Source: NP936 sp002726085 (lineage in GTDB: Bacteria > Acidobacteriota > Vicinamibacteria > Vicinamibacterales > UBA8438). Taken from it: a stretch of DNA of 64,000 nt. Of this stretch, positions 50,666-59,077 are shown in pieces; the stretch's first letter is position 1; every line of letters starts with the position of its first letter. Location of the stretch: positions 5,491-69,490 of the forward strand of contig DASCQF010000105.1 of assembly GCA_036012905.1 (NCBI GenBank). Reading direction: 5' to 3'. The position numbers were made by a program, and so were the translations under genes. The notes under the pieces are model-generated. The model was not told the DNA's origin and did not search any database. It saw only the letters and a list, made by a program, of their open reading frames with translations.

Positions 50666-51103
50666 CTATACGCGGCAATAGTCGGCCTGCCAGTCCTTGA
50701 CCAGCTTCTTGATCGGTGTCGCGGTCGTCATGTTCTGGTCGAGCACCGTGCGGGCGAGCTCCGGCAGCTCGACGTCGCTGGCGAACCGCAGGCCGACCAT
50801 CTGGGTCGCTGTGAAGTCGTTGATCCGACTCTGCAGGTCCTCGGGTAGCAGCTCCCGCATGCGCAGCCGCATCTCGAGCCGAATCACACGGTCCTGGGCT
50901 TTCAGCGCGAAGACACGGGCGAACAGCGCGACGATGATCAGCGCCACAGCGACCAAGACATTCAGGATTGCGTCGAACGTGATGCCGTTGAAGAGACCGC
51001 GAACCTCCCAGATGAAGTTGAGGAGCAAGATCGGGAAGGCGACGTAGTGAAATGGTGGGACGAGACGCGTGTGATTGGCGAAGTTCTGCTCCTGGTCGAC
51101 CAT
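50666..51103 (-). CDS. DUF6526 small membrane protein
   Basis: A 145-residue protein from an ATG preceded by AGGAGG. It begins QNFANHTRLVPPFHYVAFPI, typical of the DUF6526 family. Two membrane helices follow (about 19-38 and 45-66), then a cytoplasmic helical part with RLEMRLRMRELLP. No catalytic motif is seen and the role is unknown. Its promoter region (51104-51214) is shared with the divergent phhB gene. Confidence 0.82.
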   Translation of the reverse strand: MVDQEQNFANHTRLVPPFHYVAFPILLLNFIWEVRGLFNGITFDAILNVLVAVALIIVALFARVFALKAQDRVIRLEMRLRMRELLPEDLQSRINDFTATQMVGLRFASDVELPELARTVLDQNMTTATPIKKLVKDWQADYCRV

Positions 51104-51214
51104 CGATCCTCCTCCATGGGGTGAGCGTGTTGGCTCACTATAGACTAGCTTGGCGCCACGTCGTCAGATTCGGACGCCGGCTGGGGGCCGTCGGGTTCCG
51201 GGGAGGGGACGACC

Positions 51215-51553
51215 ATCACTGAGCTGGCAGCACAGCAGTGCGTGCCGTGTCGCGGGGGTGTGCCGCCGTTGACGGGCGATGCGCTGGTCACCTTGCAGCG
51301 GGCGCTGGGTGGTGATTGGCAGGTGGTCGACGAACATCATCTCGAGAAAGTGTACCCGTTCGACGACTTTCGTCAGGCGCTCGATTTCACCGTCCGGGTC
51401 GGAGAGATGGCCGAGGAGCAGGGCCACCATCCTGATATCGGACTGTCGTGGGGGCAGGTCACGGTGACAATTTGGACCCACAAGATCGACGGTCTGACCG
51501 AGAGCGACTTCGTGTTTGCCGCCAAGTCCGATCAGCTCGTTCCGGCCGAGTGA
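51215..51553 (+). CDS. phhB: Pterin-4a-carbinolamine dehydratase, apparent ATC start
   Basis: A 112-residue enzyme that recycles the pterin cofactor of aromatic amino-acid hydroxylases. Active-site residues are in EEQGHHPDIGLSWG and VTIWTHKIDGLTESD. The family usually begins like MTDLAAKTCVPCRGG; here the matching reading is ITELAAQQCVPCRGG, beginning at ATC (51215). A strong GGGGAGGGG site lies six bases before it, and the frame has no ATG, GTG or TTG between the upstream stop and ATC. The first common start is a GTG at 51242, which would remove the conserved N-terminal segment. No hydroxylase gene is seen nearby. Confidence 0.85.
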   Translation: MTELAAQQCVPCRGGVPPLTGDALVTLQRALGGDWQVVDEHHLEKVYPFDDFRQALDFTVRVGEMAEEQGHHPDIGLSWGQVTVTIWTHKIDGLTESDFVFAAKSDQLVPAE

Positions 51554-51573
51554 AGTGATAAGATCACAGGTTC

Positions 51574-52677
51574 ATGAGTACGGATATTGCGGCGACAGAG
51601 ACAAGCGTAACCGAGGCGCGTACGGCGCTCGACGCGCGGGTGCGCGAGATTATCGACTGGCATTTCGACCCCAACACCGGGTGTCCGTTCTGGCTCGAGT
51701 GGACTCAGAAAGCCGGGTGGGACCCGCGGCAGGAGGTCAAGAACTTCGACGATCTCGCGAAGTTTCCGCACTTCGAAGACGAGTGGCTGCGCGGCGGCCC
51801 GGTCCGGCGCTGGGTGCCCAAGGCCTACGCCGACCGGCCGACGTTCGTCTTTGAGACCGGTGGCACGACCGGCATCCCGAAAACCCGGGTCGCGCAGGAG
51901 GACTTCCGTATCGACTACGAGCTGTTTTCCGAGACGCTCCCCGACGAGCATTTCCCCAAGGGGAGCAACTGGCTCATGTTGGGTCCGAGCGGTCCACGTC
52001 GGCTCCGGCTGGCGGTCGAGCATCTGGCACAGCAGCGGGGTGGCATCTGTTTCTGCGTGGACCTCGATCCTCGATGGGTCATCAAGCTGATCAAGAAAGG
52101 CTGGACTGACCATCTGAAGGCGTATCAGGCCCACGTCATCGACCAGGCGGTCACGGTTCTGTCGGCGGGACACGACATCAAGTGCATGTTCACCACGCCG
52201 AAACTGCTCGAGGCGCTGGCCAATCGGCTCGAAGAAGACGGCTCGAGCTTGAAAGAGGCTGGAATCACCGGCATCTTCGCCGGTGGCACCGAGTTCACGC
52301 CGCAGTGGAACCGGTTCGCCCACGAGGAGCTGCTCGACGGCATCTACATGACGCCGACCTACGGCAACACGCTGATGGGGCTGGCAGCGAGTCCGCCAAG
52401 CGGTCCGGAGAACGGCTACAAGATTACCTATTACGCACCTCAGCCGCGCGCCGTGCTGCAGGTGGTCGACCCGGACGATGCGGGCCACGCGGTCGGATAC
52501 GGCGAGACCGGACGCGTGATGCTGACAACACTCACGAAGGAGTTCTTCGTGCCACGTTTCCAGGAACGTGACGAGGGTGAGCGCGAGCCTCCGTGCGAGC
52601 AGTACCCGTGGGACGGCGTGAGCGGTGTGCGTCCGTTCAGCCGTCTGGCGTCGGCGACGACCGTCGGGGTGTACTAA
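51574..52677 (+). CDS. Adenylate-forming (ANL/LuxE-like) enzyme
   Basis: A 367-residue protein starting 20 bases after phhB. The phosphate-binding loop FVFETGGTTGIPKTRV near residues 90-105 and the later GIFAGGTEFTP and YMTPTYGNTLMG blocks are those of adenylate-forming acyl-activating enzymes. It is much shorter than a full acyl-CoA synthetase and lacks the usual mobile C-terminal domain, like LuxE acyl-protein synthetases or proteins annotated as phenazine-antibiotic-biosynthesis-like. An aldehyde dehydrogenase-family gene lies 0.7 kb downstream. Together they may reduce a carboxylic acid to an aldehyde. The substrate is unknown. Confidence 0.75.
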   Translation: MSTDIAATETSVTEARTALDARVREIIDWHFDPNTGCPFWLEWTQKAGWDPRQEVKNFDDLAKFPHFEDEWLRGGPVRRWVPKAYADRPTFVFETGGTTGIPKTRVAQEDFRIDYELFSETLPDEHFPKGSNWLMLGPSGPRRLRLAVEHLAQQRGGICFCVDLDPRWVIKLIKKGWTDHLKAYQAHVIDQAVTVLSAGHDIKCMFTTPKLLEALANRLEEDGSSLKEAGITGIFAGGTEFTPQWNRFAHEELLDGIYMTPTYGNTLMGLAASPPSGPENGYKITYYAPQPRAVLQVVDPDDAGHAVGYGETGRVMLTTLTKEFFVPRFQERDEGEREPPCEQYPWDGVSGVRPFSRLASATTVGVY

Positions 52678-52680
52678 CGC

Positions 52681-52740
52681 GGAAGGAGACAGGAGGCAGG
52701 AGTAAGGAGACAGGAGAAGCTGGAGGGCTTCGCCGATCTT
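52681..52740 (+). repeat. Heptamer/hairpin intergenic repeat, copy G
   Basis: Nearly identical to copy F at 43021-43080 in the heptamer part (AGGAGAC AGGAGGC AGGAGTA AGGAGAC), followed by GAAGCTGGAGGGCTTCGCCG. It starts only a few bases after the stop of the adenylate-forming enzyme, in the sense direction. Confidence 0.8.
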
Positions 52741-52821
52741 CGCCAGCCTGCTCGAGTGCTCGGGCCCTTAGGGGCGGGGAGGGTTGCTGTGCTGACTGTG
52801 AGATGTGGACGGCGGCGGTGG

Positions 52822-53280
52822 ATGCGCGTGCTCCCGCTGGCGACTGGGCTCGTTGCTTGCGGTGGCGGCGCGCCCGAGGCGGAGCCGGTGCCGGCGGCCG
52901 CGGCGCCGATGGAGACCATGGCGGATCGGTCGTCGACGACACCGTCGGTGTCGTTCGTGACGCCGGCCGATGGTGCGACCGTGTCGAGCCCGGTGGCGAC
53001 GGAGTTCATCGTGTCGAATCTGAACATCTCGCCGGTGCCCGAAGAGGTCGAGATGCCGCGCGAGGGAATGGGTCATCACCATGTCGGTATCGACACCGAG
53101 TGCCTTGCAGTCGGCGAGGTGATTCCCAAGGCCGATCCGTGGGTGCACTTCGGCGACGGGTCGAAGGTGTTCGACACGATGTTGCCCGCGGGGCAACATA
53201 CGCTGACACTGCAGATCGGCGACGACGAGCACCGAACCCAAGACGGCCTGTGCACGACGATCTCGGTGACCGTCCAGTAG
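52822..53280 (+). CDS. DUF4399-type lipoprotein
   Basis: About 152 residues from the ATG giving MRVLPLATGLVACGGG, a lipoprotein signal with the lipid on the Cys of LVAC. After an Ala/Pro/Glu-rich linker comes the DUF4399-like domain: FVTPADGATVSSPV, then MGHHHVGIDTE, WVHFGDGSKVFDT, LPAGQHTLTLQIGDDEHR. The two His clusters may bind a metal; several such proteins sit at the cell surface. It lies between the adenylate-forming enzyme and the aldehyde dehydrogenase, all in one direction. Function unknown. Confidence 0.8.
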   Translation: MRVLPLATGLVACGGGAPEAEPVPAAAAPMETMADRSSTTPSVSFVTPADGATVSSPVATEFIVSNLNISPVPEEVEMPREGMGHHHVGIDTECLAVGEVIPKADPWVHFGDGSKVFDTMLPAGQHTLTLQIGDDEHRTQDGLCTTISVTVQ

Positions 53281-53335
53281 GTCGAAGGGCCGACGCCAGA
53301 ACGCGTGCAGCCAGAATGGCAGGATTGACACAGCC

Positions 53336-54757
53336 GTGATTCACTTTCCGATTCTTCGCTGGGGACAGCCGTATACGAGTCTCGACACCACCAAGGTCGA
53401 GCACTTCGCGACCGGCGAGCCGGTGGCCGAGGTGAGCCAGGCGAACCCTGGCATCGTCGCCCGCGACATGCGGAAGGGCGCCGAGCGCGCTCGAGACGCG
53501 TTGCGTGAGATTCCCTGTGTCGAGCTGCTCCAGATGGTCAAAAAGGGCGGCGAGCTGTTCAAGTCGGCCGAGCTACCGCTGGGTGATGGCGCGCAGACCC
53601 CGGAAGACTTCGTGCGTCAGCAGTCGGCGACGACCGGGCTTCCCGAGCACATGTGCCGTATGAACATGGGCAAGCTCGAGTATGTGCTCAGCCACCTCGA
53701 CGACGTGCTCACGTCGCTCACCCGCAAGCTCGACTATGACATCCTGACCCGCGGGTATGGCGAAGAGGATGGCGTGATGCGCAGCTACCAGGCGACGACG
53801 CCGGTGGTCGGCATGGTGCTGCCGTCAAATTCGCCCGGGGTGCACAGCCTCTGGTTGCCGATCCTCCCGCTGCAGATCGGGCTGGTGCTGAAGCCGGGTC
53901 CCCAGGAGCCCTGGACCCCGTGGCGCATGGCGCAGGCGTTCTTCCAGGCGGGGGTGCCGAAGGAAGCGATTGCGCTCTACCCCGGTCTTGGCGACGTCGG
54001 CGCGGCGGTGCTGAACAACACCGCACGCAGCCTCATCTTTGGCGGCACGGCCACGGTGGAGCAGTACGCTGCCAGCCCCGGTGTGCAGGTGCACGGTCCA
54101 GGGTTCAGCAAGATTCTGCTGGGTGAGGACACGGTTGATGACTGGGAGCAATATGTCGATCTGATGGTCGACAGCGTCCTGACCAACAGCGGACGCGGCT
54201 GTATCAATTGCTCTGGTATCTGGGCGCCGCGCCACTCGCGCGAGATCGCCGAGGCGGTGGCCGAGCGGCTGGGTCCGATTGCGCCGTTGCCGCCCGAAGA
54301 CCCACTGGCGGCGCTCGCGGCGTTCACCGTGCCGGGGCAGGCGGCCGCAATCTCGGCCGATATCGACAACGCCCTGAAGGAGGACGGTGTCGAGGAAGTG
54401 TCGGCCAGGCATCAGGACGGCGGTCGGTTGGTGCCACAGGACCGGTGCGATTACATCCGCCCGACCGTCATGCACTGCGCTTCGCCCGGCGTGGCGATGG
54501 CCAAGAAGGAGTATATGTATCCGTTCGTGACGGTGGTGGAGTGCCCGCAAGACAAGATGATCGGCGCGATCGGCACGACGCTGGTGGCGACCGGTCTCAC
54601 CGAGGACCCGGCGTTCACGCGGGCGCTTCTGGACGCACGCAACATCGACCGGCTGAATATCGGGCCGGTTCCGACGATCAAGCTCAACTGGCTGCAGCCG
54701 CACGAGGGAAACATCGTGGATTTCCTCTTCCGGCCGCGGGCATTCCAGCGGGCATGA
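53336..54757 (+). CDS. Aldehyde dehydrogenase-family protein (acyl reductase-like)
   Basis: A 473-residue protein from a GTG start. The Rossmann core reads GMVLPSNSPGVHSLWLPILP near 160-180, with a cofactor-binding block KPGPQEPWTPWRMAQAF. The catalytic Cys is probably in SGRGCINCSGIW near residue 285. It is divergent from ordinary NAD-aldehyde dehydrogenases. With the adenylate-forming gene upstream it may work like LuxC beside LuxE, reducing an activated acid to the aldehyde, or run in the oxidising direction. No aldehyde-using enzyme is seen next to it. Confidence 0.8.
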   Translation: MIHFPILRWGQPYTSLDTTKVEHFATGEPVAEVSQANPGIVARDMRKGAERARDALREIPCVELLQMVKKGGELFKSAELPLGDGAQTPEDFVRQQSATTGLPEHMCRMNMGKLEYVLSHLDDVLTSLTRKLDYDILTRGYGEEDGVMRSYQATTPVVGMVLPSNSPGVHSLWLPILPLQIGLVLKPGPQEPWTPWRMAQAFFQAGVPKEAIALYPGLGDVGAAVLNNTARSLIFGGTATVEQYAASPGVQVHGPGFSKILLGEDTVDDWEQYVDLMVDSVLTNSGRGCINCSGIWAPRHSREIAEAVAERLGPIAPLPPEDPLAALAAFTVPGQAAAISADIDNALKEDGVEEVSARHQDGGRLVPQDRCDYIRPTVMHCASPGVAMAKKEYMYPFVTVVECPQDKMIGAIGTTLVATGLTEDPAFTRALLDARNIDRLNIGPVPTIKLNWLQPHEGNIVDFLFRPRAFQRA

Positions 54758-54777
54758 TTAGACGGGGCTGCATCAAT

Positions 54778-54867
54778 TGACGGGGCTTCGCCCCGGGCCC
54801 CCGCGGGCGCTACGCGGGGACCCGGAGGGCCCCACTCCGCACCCGCGAGCCGCGCACGTGCGCGGCT
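54778..54867. other. G+C-rich hairpin block with a 20-bp palindrome
   Basis: It contains GGGGCTTCGCCCC, a CCGC/GCGG stem around CTACG, and a perfect palindrome AGCCGCGCAC-GTGCGCGGCT at 54848-54867. It lies between the aldehyde dehydrogenase and the ABC ATPase. Terminator, REP-type repeat or operator are all possible. No U-tract. Confidence 0.55.
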
Positions 54868-54938
54868 TGGCCGTTACCAATCGGGGCCGAGGCAGTTGTG
54901 GCAAGGCCCTGCAGGGCCGCTGACGAATCGCCCACGCC

Positions 54939-55622
54939 GTGCTCAAAGTCACCAACCTCGCCAAGTCGTATCCGACCCCGCGCGGTCCGCTGGAGATCCT
55001 CTCCGATCTGTCGTTCTCGTTGGGACCCGGCGACGCCGCCTCGATCGTCGGTCCGTCCGGCAGCGGCAAGAGCACGCTCCTCTACATTCTTGGCGCGCTC
55101 GAGCCGCCTACCTCCGGCACGGTCACCGTGGACGGCGTCGATCCGTTTACGCTGGCACCGGCCGAGCTGGCGGCGTTCCGGAACCGGCGTGTCGGGTTCG
55201 TCTTTCAGGACCACCTGTTGCTGCCCCAGTGCACCGTGCTCGAAAATGTGCTCATCCCGACGCTGGTGGGCCAGAGCGACGCGGATGCGCCGGGCCGGGC
55301 CCGAGACTTGCTCGAGGGGGTCGGTCTGGCCGATCGACTCGACCATCGTCCGGCCGAGCTGTCGGGTGGCGAGCGGCAGCGTGTAGCGCTGGCTCGCGCG
55401 CTCATCCGGCAGCCGCCGCTGGTGCTGTGTGACGAGCCGACGGGAAACCTGGACCACGCCGCAGGCGACGTGGTGGCCACGATGCTGTTCGACCTCCATC
55501 AACGGCAGGACACCGTGCTGGTGGTGGTGACCCACAACACCGGGCTGGCAGCGAAGTGTTCCACTCGGTTCGAGCTGGTCGGACAGCGGCTGGAGCAGCG
55601 AGACACCTCAGGTATCGCATGA
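54939..55622 (+). CDS. ABC transporter ATPase, LolD/MacB/YbbA type
   Basis: A 227-residue ATPase from a GTG start. Walker A GPSGSGKST is near 38-46, the Q-loop VFQDHLLLP near 88, the signature LSGGERQRVALARAL near 140, Walker B LVLCDEPTGNLD near 160 and the switch His in VVVTHN. This set is the LolD/MacB/YbbA subfamily that powers FtsX-type permeases. Its stop overlaps the permease start (ATGA), so the two form one transporter. It provides energy to move or extract an envelope substrate rather than import. Confidence 0.93.
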   Translation: MLKVTNLAKSYPTPRGPLEILSDLSFSLGPGDAASIVGPSGSGKSTLLYILGALEPPTSGTVTVDGVDPFTLAPAELAAFRNRRVGFVFQDHLLLPQCTVLENVLIPTLVGQSDADAPGRARDLLEGVGLADRLDHRPAELSGGERQRVALARALIRQPPLVLCDEPTGNLDHAAGDVVATMLFDLHQRQDTVLVVVTHNTGLAAKCSTRFELVGQRLEQRDTSGIA

Positions 55623-58600
55623 CGTTTAACACCCTGTTGCGACGCAGCCTGACCCACTTCTGGCGTACCAACCTCGCCGTCATCGCCGGTGTGGGTGTAG
55701 CAGTGTCGGTGCTCGCCGGCGCTTTCCTGGTCGGCACTTCAGTGCGGGCGAGCTTACGTGACCTGGCGTTGCTGCGGCTCGGGCAGGTGGACCACGTCGT
55801 CACCTCCGGTCTGTTCTTCCGCGAGGCGCTGGTCGACGAGCTGGCGGCGTCCGGGGACCTGGGCACTACCGCGACCGAGGCGGCGCCACTGATCGCGCTC
55901 GAGGGGTTTGCGACCCATCAGGAAAGCGGGAGCCGGGCGGGCGGCATCCAGGTGTACGGGGTCGACGAGCGGTTCTGGGCCTTCCACGGGTTCGAGGCCG
56001 GGGGACGGGTGCCCGAGCCCGGCGCTGTGCTGGTCAGCAGCGGGCTCGCGCGGGAGCTCGGGGTGGCAGTGGACGAGACCCTGCTGGTCCGTGTCCAGAA
56101 ACCGTCAGCCATTCCGGTTGAGTCATTGCACGGGCGCCGCGACGATCTCGGGGAGACGATGCGGCTGCGCATCCAGCAGGTGCTGGCATCGGACGAACTT
56201 GGCGAATTCTCGTTCCGGCCGCAGCAGGGACTCGCGCGCGCGGTATTTGTCAGTCTAGGCCGGATGCAGCGGGACCTGGGGCTCGACCGGCAGGCGAACA
56301 CGATATTACTGGGTTCCAGTGGTGCGACCACCGCGATCGAGGACACGTCGGCGGCGGTCGCGGCCATCGAGGCCGCCCTGCGCACCGAGACGCGGCTGGA
56401 GGACCTTGGTGTTCGGGTGCGGGTGTTGGAGGGGCCCGGTGCGCTGGTGGTCGAGTCGGCGGCCGGCCTACTCGGGGACGACACTGTCACGGCAGCTCGG
56501 TTAGCAGCCGCCCAGGCCGGTATGGCCGACCAGCCGATCCTGACCTATCTAGCCAACGAGATCCGCCTCGGCGATCGCATCACGCCGTATTCACTCGTCA
56601 CCGCGCTCGATCTCGAGGCGCTCGAGCTGGATGCCGTCGACATTGGCGCTACCGGAACCGACCCGCCGCCGATTGTCCTCAACAGCTGGACTGCCGACGA
56701 CCTCCAGGCCGCGCCGGGTGATGTCGTGTCGGTCCAGTACTTTCGGTGGGCGGACGCTGGGGCGTTGCTGACCGAGGAGGCCGAATTCCTGGTGGCCGGT
56801 GTCGTCCCGCTCGAGGGGCTGGCGGCCGACCGGGATTTCGCGCCCGAGTATCCCGGTATCACCGAGGCAACCGACGTCTCCGACTGGGACCCGCCGTTTC
56901 CGATCGACCTCGATCTGGTTCGCCAGAAGGACGAGGCCTACTGGGACGAGTACCGAACCGCCGCAAAAGGGTTTCTCCCGCTCGGCGCGGGGCAGGATTT
57001 GTGGCGGTCGCGGTGGGGGCAGGTCACCTCGCTACGCGTCGTGCCTGCCACCGGGCCGCCCGAGGCGGTGGCCGAGACCTACAGCGCCGCGCTGCGGTCC
57101 GCGCTCGACCCGCTCGCGGCCGGCTTTGTCGTGTATCCGGCGCGCGCGCTCGCGCTCGAGGCGGCCGTCGGGGTGACCGACTTCGGCGAGTACTTCACCT
57201 ACTTCAGCTTCTTCCTCGTGGTGTCGGCGCTTCTGCTGGCAAGCCTCTTCTTCCGGCTTGGCGTCGAACAGCGGCTGGCCGAGATCGGGGCGCTGAGAGC
57301 GCTGGGCTTCGACCAGACGCGGGTCCGCCGGCTGTTCTGGGCGGAGGGGGCGGCGCTCTCATTCGCCGGCAGTCTTCTTGGCGTGGTGGGAGCGGTCGGC
57401 TACGCCGATCTGATCATGTGGGGGTTGCGCACATGGTGGGTCGATGCGGTGGGGACCACGCTGTTGACGTTACACGTGTCGCCGGTGGCGCTCGGGGCCG
57501 GCGTGGCGGGTGGCATGCTGGCCGCATTTGCCTCGATCGCGTGGACCCTGCGTGCCGTGGCGGCGGCTACGCCGCGGGCCCTCATCAGCGGGTCGCTGCC
57601 AGACACCGTTGGTGGCCGCGGTCAGAAAGCGCGTGGAGCCGGTCTCGCGAAGCGTGCGCCGACGGCGCTCGGGCTTGCGGGCGCGCTCGTGTTGGCTGCT
57701 ACGGTGGCCGGGGCCATCGGCGATACAGCCGGGTTCTTCGGTGCCGGGCTGCTGTTCCTGGCGGCGTCGCTCACTTTGGCGTGGGTCCTGCTGGGGCGGC
57801 AGGATCGCGGCGTCGTCGCCGCGCCGACCGCCTGGTCCGTCTCTCAGGTAGGAATCCGCAACGCCACCGCGCGACCCGGCCGCTCGGTGCTCTGCATCAC
57901 ACTCATTGCCTTCGCGGCATTCATCATCGTCGCTGTCGACGCCTTCCACCGGGAGGGCGGCGAGGCGACGTCGGACCCCGCGTCCGGCACCGGCGGGTAC
58001 CCGCTGCTGGCCGAGTCGCTGCTGCCGATCGTGCTCGACCTGTCCTCCGAGGACGGTCGGGCGCAGCTGGGGGTGTCGGCGGTCGATGACGACGTGTTCG
58101 GTGGAACCGCCTATGCCCGATTTCGCGTGCGGCCCGGCGAGGATGCGAGCTGCCTCAATCTGTATCAGGCCAAAGACCCTCGGCTGCTGGCGCCCGATAT
58201 GGCGTTCGTCGAACAGGGACGATTCGGGTTTGGTCGCACCTTGGCCCAGACCGAGGCGGAAGCGGCGAATCCTTGGCTGCTCCTCGACCGGGTGTTCGAT
58301 GACGGCGCGGTGCCGGCGATTGCCGACGCGACTTCACTGGCCTATGCATTGCATCTGTCGGTGGGTGACGACTTCATCTTGAACCGGGAAAGCGACAACC
58401 CTATCCGGTTGCGGATCGTGGCGGCGCTGTCAGACAGCATCTTCCAGCGTGAGCTGATCATCGGTGAGCCGCACTTCGCGCGGTTGTTCCCGGAGCACGA
58501 GGGTTACCGGTTCTTTCTGGTCGACGCATCATTCGACGAGACTGCCGAGGTAACCGCGGCGCTCGAGGACCGGTTGGCCGATTTCGGTTTCGATGTGACC

Positions 58601-59023
58601 TCGGCGTCGGAGCGACTTGCCGCGTTCCACCGAGTCGAGAACACCTATCTGGCGACGTTTCAGACGCTGGGGGCGCTCGGGTTGCTGCTCGGCACATTCG
58701 GGCTGGGCGCCGTGCTGCTGCGTAACGTGTTGGAGCGTCGCCGGGAGCTGGCGTTGCTGCGCGCGGTCGGCTACGACACCGGGCACGTCTCCCTGATGGT
58801 GCTGGTCGAGAACGGCCTGTTGCTGTTCGGAGGTCTCGGCGTTGGCACGCTCTGCGCGCTGGTGGCGATTGCGCCGGCCTGGATCGAGCGCGGCGGGCAA
58901 TTTCCGATTGTGACGCTGGGTGGCCTCCTGCTGGCTGTAGCGATGGCCGGCCTGGTTTCGTCGCTGGCGGCCACCGCCGTTGCGGTCAAGTCGCCGCTGC
59001 TAGCGGCACTGCGTTCCGAATAG
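55619..59023 (+). CDS. FtsX/MacB-type ABC permease, large
   Basis: An 1134-residue permease from the ATG overlapping the ATPase stop. It has an N-terminal helix (HFWRTNLAVIAGVGVAVSVLAGAF), a long periplasmic domain, then a helix group near 520-730. A second periplasmic domain is followed by a final group of three helices (about 1015-1130) with the FtsX-type VLERRRELALLRAVGYD loop. Two such FtsX halves in one chain recall YbbP-type proteins. The earlier loop LAEIGALRALGFDQTRVRRLF is the matching half. Substrate unknown; with the LolD-like ATPase it is probably a lipid or lipoprotein mover or exporter. Confidence 0.88.
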   Translation: MTFNTLLRRSLTHFWRTNLAVIAGVGVAVSVLAGAFLVGTSVRASLRDLALLRLGQVDHVVTSGLFFREALVDELAASGDLGTTATEAAPLIALEGFATHQESGSRAGGIQVYGVDERFWAFHGFEAGGRVPEPGAVLVSSGLARELGVAVDETLLVRVQKPSAIPVESLHGRRDDLGETMRLRIQQVLASDELGEFSFRPQQGLARAVFVSLGRMQRDLGLDRQANTILLGSSGATTAIEDTSAAVAAIEAALRTETRLEDLGVRVRVLEGPGALVVESAAGLLGDDTVTAARLAAAQAGMADQPILTYLANEIRLGDRITPYSLVTALDLEALELDAVDIGATGTDPPPIVLNSWTADDLQAAPGDVVSVQYFRWADAGALLTEEAEFLVAGVVPLEGLAADRDFAPEYPGITEATDVSDWDPPFPIDLDLVRQKDEAYWDEYRTAAKGFLPLGAGQDLWRSRWGQVTSLRVVPATGPPEAVAETYSAALRSALDPLAAGFVVYPARALALEAAVGVTDFGEYFTYFSFFLVVSALLLASLFFRLGVEQRLAEIGALRALGFDQTRVRRLFWAEGAALSFAGSLLGVVGAVGYADLIMWGLRTWWVDAVGTTLLTLHVSPVALGAGVAGGMLAAFASIAWTLRAVAAATPRALISGSLPDTVGGRGQKARGAGLAKRAPTALGLAGALVLAATVAGAIGDTAGFFGAGLLFLAASLTLAWVLLGRQDRGVVAAPTAWSVSQVGIRNATARPGRSVLCITLIAFAAFIIVAVDAFHREGGEATSDPASGTGGYPLLAESLLPIVLDLSSEDGRAQLGVSAVDDDVFGGTAYARFRVRPGEDASCLNLYQAKDPRLLAPDMAFVEQGRFGFGRTLAQTEAEAANPWLLLDRVFDDGAVPAIADATSLAYALHLSVGDDFILNRESDNPIRLRIVAALSDSIFQRELIIGEPHFARLFPEHEGYRFFLVDASFDETAEVTAALEDRLADFGFDVTSASERLAAFHRVENTYLATFQTLGALGLLLGTFGLGAVLLRNVLERRRELALLRAVGYDTGHVSLMVLVENGLLLFGGLGVGTLCALVAIAPAWIERGGQFPIVTLGGLLLAVAMAGLVSSLAATAVAVKSPLLAALRSE

Positions 59024-59077
59024 AGGCCGCGCTCGGTCTTCTGTGGCGTCGCCGACGGCTGCGGCGGGCCGTCAGGG

